17,275 bases of DNA, taken from the NCBI GenBank assembly GCA_005880175.1, contig VBJR01000353.1:16083-33357 (forward strand). The letters are read 5' to 3'. The position numbers and the translations under genes are program-made. Each line of letters opens with the position of its first letter. Within the stretch, counting starts at the first letter, position 1. This document shows, in pieces, positions 14,656 through 17,275 of this stretch. This DNA is from Chloroflexota bacterium. GTDB lineage: Bacteria; Chloroflexota; Dormibacteria; Dormibacterales; Dormibacteraceae. The notes beneath the pieces were generated by a model. The model worked only from the letters and a program-made list of their open reading frames with translations, had not been told where the DNA came from and searched no databases.

Positions 14656-15249
14656 TTGCGAGCGACCACCGGTGGCCTGTCGGCGAAGCGGCTGGCCCGC
14701 GTGCGAGACGTGCTCGGCCGTCTCGTCGACGGCGGCGGGAACCTCGGCCGGCTGGCGACCGCGTACCAGCGCGACGACGCCACCGGCGAGCTCGTCGTGG
14801 CGGACGGTCCCGACGGGCACTGGAGCCGGCCGCCCGCGTTCGAATCAGGTGGCGGCGGGCTCGTCTCGACCGCCGGGGATTACCTCGCCTTCGCCTCGGC
14901 CCTGCTCGGCGGCGGCACCCACCGCGGCGAGCGGGTGCTCTCGCGGCCGTCCGTGACGCTGATGGCGAGCGACCACCTCACGCCGGCGCAGAAGGCCGTC
15001 TCCGGGTTCCGGCCAGGGTACTTCGAGGACTTCGGCTGGGGTTTCGGGATGTCGGTCCGCACCCGGCGCACGCACCTCGGACCCTCGGTCGGGAGCTACG
15101 GATGGCCCGGCCTGTACGGCACCGCCTGGTGCAACGACCCCGCCGAGGACATGACGACGATCCTCATGATCCAGCACGCGCACGCGTCAGTCAGGCTGCC
15201 GATCCACCTCGACTTCTGGACGGCTGCCTACCAGGCGATCGACGACTGA
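14656..15249 (+). CDS. Serine hydrolase (beta-lactamase family) remnant lacking its catalytic core
   Basis: 197 codons with an uninterrupted frame. The first ~25 residues (GGLSAKRLARVRDVLGRLVDGG) match the start of class C beta-lactamase/esterase-like hydrolases. The sequence then jumps straight to the late part of the family: LGRLATAYQRDDATGELVV, RPPAFESGGGGLVSTAGDYLAFASALL, LSRPSVTLMASDHLTPAQKA, a WGFGMSVRTRR strand, and SYGWPGLYGTAW near the C-terminus. The ~200 residues normally between, with the SxxK nucleophile and the Tyr-x-Asn base, are absent, so activity is not expected. The usual GG-x-GT segment reads GLYGT. The start is the TTG at 14656; no Shine-Dalgarno sequence is present. The deletion is in frame, so the piece may still be translated. 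It is best viewed as a pseudogene by deletion, or an assembly collapse. Confidence 0.7.
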   Translation: MRATTGGLSAKRLARVRDVLGRLVDGGGNLGRLATAYQRDDATGELVVADGPDGHWSRPPAFESGGGGLVSTAGDYLAFASALLGGGTHRGERVLSRPSVTLMASDHLTPAQKAVSGFRPGYFEDFGWGFGMSVRTRRTHLGPSVGSYGWPGLYGTAWCNDPAEDMTTILMIQHAHASVRLPIHLDFWTAAYQAIDD

Positions 15250-15334
15250 CCGCAAGTGGTTCGCTGGTGAGCTTCATCTCCCCCGGAGTCGTGCCACATT
15301 CTGCCATCCCGAGCGCCCGGTGATCTCGGTCTCG

Positions 15335-15340
15335 TAGACT
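15335..15340 (+). promoter_or_regulatory. -10 box for a probable leaderless IF-1 transcript
   Basis: TAGACT sits 7 nt before the TTG at 15348, where no Shine-Dalgarno sequence exists. This is the spacing expected when transcription begins at or next to the start codon. No clear -35 box is visible. Confidence 0.35.
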
Positions 15341-15347
15341 CAAACCC

Positions 15348-15641
15348 TTGGCTAGATCCTCAACACCCAGGCGCAGCCCCCGGCGATCGGGCCGCCGTGG
15401 ACAGAGCAAACCGGAAGAGCCCCAGAAGGAAGACGTCGTCGTATTGGATGGAGTTGTGACGCAGGCGCTTCCGAATGCCATGTTCGAGGTGGAGCTGGAG
15501 AACACTCACAAGCTCATCGCGTATGCCGCAGGTCGGATGCGCCGATACCGGATCCGGATCACCCCCGGTGACCGTGTTCGCATCGAGCTGTCTCCCTACG
15601 ATCTGGACCGCGGTCGAGTCGTCTACCGATATCGCGACTGA
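15348..15641 (+). CDS. infA: Translation initiation factor IF-1 with basic N-terminal extension
   Basis: 97 residues; IF-1 is usually about 72. The OB-fold core spans about residues 27-95: [71 protein letters not shown], quoted here only to mark its limits by KEDVVV and VVYRYR. The key stretches [12 protein letters not shown] and [10 protein letters not shown] are intact. IF-1 binds the ribosomal A site with IF-2 and IF-3 during initiation. The first 26 residues are Arg/Ser/Pro-rich and unlike the family. TTG 15348 is the only usable in-frame start before the core, and a -10-like box lies just upstream. The usual neighbours (map, rpmJ, rpsM) are missing and a cold-shock gene follows, so this may be a second IF-1 copy. 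Identity is firm; the extension and paralog status are inferred. Confidence 0.9.
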   Translation: MARSSTPRRSPRRSGRRGQSKPEEPQKEDVVVLDGVVTQALPNAMFEVELENTHKLIAYAAGRMRRYRIRITPGDRVRIELSPYDLDRGRVVYRYRD

Positions 15642-15670
15642 GCCGGACGAGGCCGGAAGGCCGAACGTGG

Positions 15671-15782
15671 TATAGTTCAGGGCCGCTGTCCTTCCAGGAC
15701 ACCGTCGCTGCGGTCAGAGATTCTGGATTCTCGAAACAGTGTCCGCGCGATCTGCGAGAGTGTTTCGAGAAGAGGAATCGAC
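15671..15782 (+). promoter_or_regulatory. Promoter and structured leader of the cold-shock gene
   Basis: TATAGT (15671-15676) is a near-perfect -10 box, though no good -35 is seen. It gives a leader of about 100 nt. The leader holds a small hairpin TGTCCT/AGGACA (15687-15701) and a perfect 11-bp inverted repeat, TTCTCGAAACA (15728-15738) with TGTTTCGAGAA (15761-15771). The repeat ends exactly where the AGAGGA ribosome binding site (15771-15776) begins, 6 nt before ATG 15783. Long structured leaders are typical of cspA-type genes, where temperature-dependent folding sets translation; that role is inferred here. Confidence 0.55.
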
Positions 15783-15986
15783 ATGGCAACTGGCACCATC
15801 AAGAAGGTCGTGTCCGACCGGGGCTTCGGCTTCATCGCGGCTGACGACGGCAAGGAGTACTTCTTTCATCGGGACGGCCTGGAGTCCTCGGTGAGCTTCG
15901 ACGGTCTCCGCGGTGGCGAGAAGGTCACCTTCGAGGTCGAGACCAGCCAGAAGGGCCCGCGCGCCCAGCGCGTGAGGATGGGCTAG
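15783..15986 (+). CDS. Cold-shock domain protein (CspA family)
   Basis: 67 residues, the usual length for a single cold-shock domain. It begins MATGTIKKVVSDRGFGFIAA, with the RNA-binding RNP1 motif at 13-20, and continues with RNP2-like YFFHRD at 26-31. The end EVETSQKGPRAQRVRMG matches the family's last strand. Such proteins bind single-stranded RNA/DNA and melt structure in mRNAs, acting as RNA chaperones in cold or in normal growth. The start has a good ribosome binding site and a long structured leader. It follows an IF-1 gene by 141 nt, and both products are small OB-fold proteins used in translation, but its own -10 box suggests separate transcription. An 11-bp inverted repeat downstream may end the message. 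Confidence 0.93.
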   Translation: MATGTIKKVVSDRGFGFIAADDGKEYFFHRDGLESSVSFDGLRGGEKVTFEVETSQKGPRAQRVRMG

Positions 15987-16001
15987 CCCAAACCACAGAC
16001 T

Positions 16002-16051
16002 GACGCCGTGCCGTCCACGGTCCGCGTCGGGCCCGCAGATGGCACGGCGTC
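16002..16051. terminator. Inverted repeat between the cold-shock gene and the response regulator
   Basis: GACGCCGTGCC (16002-16012) and GGCACGGCGTC (16041-16051) form a perfect 11-bp inverted repeat around a 28-nt GC-rich loop, in the gap between convergent genes. A two-way terminator is the likeliest role. The long loop and lack of a T-run make this uncertain, and a protein-binding site is an alternative. Confidence 0.4.
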
Positions 16052-16132
16052 CCATCTCCAGTCCGAAGACGGCGGCGTCGAGAGGCCGTGGGTCAGCCGA
16101 GCGAGCTGAGCCAGGAGCTCGAACAGCCGCGG

Positions 16133-16813
16133 TTACACATCGTCATCGACCAGACCGAGCCGGTGGGCGAGCACCACTGCCTGGACCCGGTCGCGCAGCC
16201 CCAGCTTCTCCAGGATGGCGGCGACGTGTGACTTCACGGTGGTCAGGCCCAGATGGAGCGCCTCGGCCACCTCGGCGTTGCTGAGGCCCCTCGCCATCAG
16301 CCTCAGCACCTCCAGCTCCCTCGCCGACAGGCTGGAGAGCGCACCGCCCGCGGGCGACCGCTCGCTCCGCTGACGGCCGTACCTCCGGATCAGGCGGCGG
16401 GTGATGGTGGGAGCCAGCAGAGCCTCCCCGGTCGCCACCAGTCGAATCGAGGCCACGAGTTGCTCGGCGCTGGCGTTCTTGAGCAGGAAGCCGCTGGCTC
16501 CGGCGTCGAGGGCGTCCAACACGTACTCGTCCAGGTCGAACGTGGTCAGCATCACGACCCTGGTGCCCAGGCCGAGCTCGGCGACGCGGCGGGCGGCGGC
16601 CAGCCCGCCCATCAGCGGCATGCGGACGTCCATCAGCACCAGGTCTGGCCTCAGGCGTCGCACCGCCGACACCGCCGCCTCCCCGTCAGCCGCCTCCCCC
16701 ACCACGTCGATGTCGTCCTCGGCCTCCAGGATCATGCGGAGTCCGGTCCGCACCAGTGCCTCGTCGTCAGCGACCACGACCCGCAGTCCGGGCCGCTCCC
16801 GAGCGGCCGTCAC
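16133..16813 (-). CDS. NarL/FixJ-family response regulator
   Basis: 226 residues. The receiver domain (about 10-125) has acidic residues Asp16/Asp17 in VVVADDEAL, phospho-acceptor Asp62 in LVLMDVRMP, Thr90 in VVMLTT and Lys112 in FLLKN, all in place. A LuxR-type DNA-binding domain covers about 160-225: LSARELEVLRLMARGLSNAEVAEALHLGLTTVKSHV, with the recognition helix at TTVKSHVAAILEKL. It is expected to be phosphorylated by the kinase encoded just upstream and to regulate transcription; targets are unknown. The GTG start at 16813 overlaps the kinase stop as GTGA, so the pair is translationally coupled. The next gene left is convergent. Confidence 0.92.
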   Translation of the reverse strand: MTAARERPGLRVVVADDEALVRTGLRMILEAEDDIDVVGEAADGEAAVSAVRRLRPDLVLMDVRMPLMGGLAAARRVAELGLGTRVVMLTTFDLDEYVLDALDAGASGFLLKNASAEQLVASIRLVATGEALLAPTITRRLIRRYGRQRSERSPAGGALSSLSARELEVLRLMARGLSNAEVAEALHLGLTTVKSHVAAILEKLGLRDRVQAVVLAHRLGLVDDDV

Positions 16814-17095
16814 CCGTCCTGGTCGAGCGGGAGCAGCGCCCGCACCCTGAACCCGCCGCCCGGCCGGGGACCCGCATCCAGCTCGCCCCCGTAGGCCGCC
16901 ACCCGCTCCCGCATGCCCACCAGGCCGCGGCCCGCCTGCCCGCCGGGCACGTATCTGGCCGGGCCGCGGTCGGCGACCTCGATGACCAGGTGGTCGGGCG
17001 CGTAGTCGAGGCGAACGTCGGCCTTCGTGGAGCCCACGTGCTTGAGCACGTTGGTGAGCGCCTCCTGGATGATCCGGTAGGCGGTCAGGTCCTGC
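16810..17095 (-). CDS. Sensor histidine kinase, ATPase-domain end only (5' part missing)
   Basis: The frame reads LTAYRIIQEALTNVLKHVGSTKADVRLDY, the N-box of NarX/DesK-type (HisKA_3) kinases, then EVADRGPARY (G1/D-box) and GRGLVGMRERVAAYGGELDAGP (G2). It ends at 16810, overlapping the response regulator by 4 nt. Upstream of LTAYR (about 17095 and beyond) the frame stays open, but its translation becomes Gln/Asp/Arg-rich with none of the dimerisation/phospho-His helix expected within the next ~100 residues. So the kinase looks cut at that point. In-frame GTG 17049 cannot be a true start because the N-box lies partly before it. The kinase would autophosphorylate and pass phosphate to the neighbouring regulator if whole; as seen it lacks the phospho-His. 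Confidence 0.65.
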
Positions 17096-17275
17096 CCATC
17101 GTGGCGCCGGTGCTGCTCGGCCCGTTGATCGAGCGGCTGCTGCGCGCCGGGGTCGGGCGCCCGTTCGTCCTGGCGGCGCTGATGGAGCTGGCCGGCCTGG
17201 GGCTGGTCGCCCTGCTCTTCCTGGTCCCGGTGCTCTGGTTGGCCATCGCCGCGCTGGTCGTCGTGGGGCTGGTCG
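17096..17275 (+). CDS. Possible membrane protein fragment (MFS-like), runs off the right edge
   Basis: Where kinase homology ends, the opposite strand reads as membrane protein: PIVAPVLLGPLIERLL, a short basic loop (RAGVGRP), FVLAALMELAGLGLVALLFLVPVLW and AIAALVVVGLV. The helix, basic loop, helix pattern resembles a major facilitator transporter. No start codon with a ribosome binding site is evident, and the frame is open to the window end. It is either a transporter fragment joined to the kinase, or GC-rich antisense that happens to be hydrophobic. A full-length check needs sequence beyond the edge. Confidence 0.35.

Noticed and set aside
14611..14820. 70-codon N-terminal extension of the ABC ATPase
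   Set aside because: It overlaps the divergent serine hydrolase frame and lacks ABC family similarity; the MRAGVVVAVEHL start is normal for the family.
14838..14846. GTTCGAATC, resembling a tRNA T-loop
   Set aside because: It lies in the conserved RPPAFESGGGG coding region of the serine hydrolase, and no acceptor or anticodon stem can be drawn around it.
17050..17275. Continuation of the kinase frame to the window edge
   Set aside because: The frame is open, but beyond about 17095 it is Gln/Asp/Arg-rich without kinase motifs, so only the part up to that point is treated as kinase.
1..17275. CRISPR arrays, rRNA, intact insertion sequences, integrases or prophage genes
   Set aside because: No regularly spaced repeats, transposase motifs, rRNA-like blocks or phage structural genes were found by eye on either strand.

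Overview
The window is about 70% G+C with dense, mostly GTG/ATG-started genes. It carries a twin-arginine-exported glycoside hydrolase, a GH10 xylanase, an XRE/TPR regulator, a NarL-type response regulator and start sites preceded by TANNNT boxes rather than Shine-Dalgarno sequences. Together these suggest a saprophytic soil-type actinobacterium (Actinomycetota). No gene fixes the lineage, and another high-GC phylum such as Chloroflexota is possible.

Layout. Positions 1-4690 (+) hold the end of an exopolysaccharide operon whose genes overlap throughout: a flippase-tail/GT4 fusion that runs in from the left edge, a second GT4, a GT2, and a Tat-exported GH5 mannanase/cellulase-like hydrolase. 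Positions 4691-6478 are a degraded or acquired patch: a lower-GC membrane protein (-), a long non-coding stretch with a 14-codon remnant of an MFS transporter start, and a receiver-like protein that has lost its phospho-acceptor. Positions 6479-9025 (-) encode a rifampin-phosphotransferase-like PEP-utilising enzyme. Positions 9221-9842 (+) are a ZIP-family permease broken by an internal deletion and frameshift. Positions 9927-12698 hold a divergent pair: an XRE/TPR regulator (-) and a secreted GH10 xylanase (+). The xylanase has a clear promoter, a TCCGGAA direct repeat and a strong terminator hairpin. Positions 12905-14610 (-) are a two-gene ABC-2 exporter. Positions 14656-15249 (+) are a serine hydrolase reading frame that has lost its catalytic core. 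Positions 15348-15986 (+) pair an N-terminally extended IF-1 with a cold-shock protein that has a structured leader. Positions 16133 to about 17095 (-) are a NarL response regulator and the ATPase end of its kinase, and the kinase homology stops abruptly against membrane-protein-like sequence on the other strand.

Themes. The left end is a coherent polysaccharide assembly, export and trimming module, and GH10 with GH5 suggests a plant-polymer lifestyle. The most unusual property is that four places (MFS remnant, ZIP permease, serine hydrolase, kinase edge) show gene pieces joined after loss of internal sequence. That means either real deletion-driven decay or assembly joins, and reads across the junctions would decide. 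No CRISPR array, rRNA, tRNA, intact insertion sequence or prophage was seen. No clearly new defence or biosynthetic system is evident. The best candidates for something undescribed are the flippase-GT4 fusion, the xylanase operator, and the extended IF-1/Csp pair.
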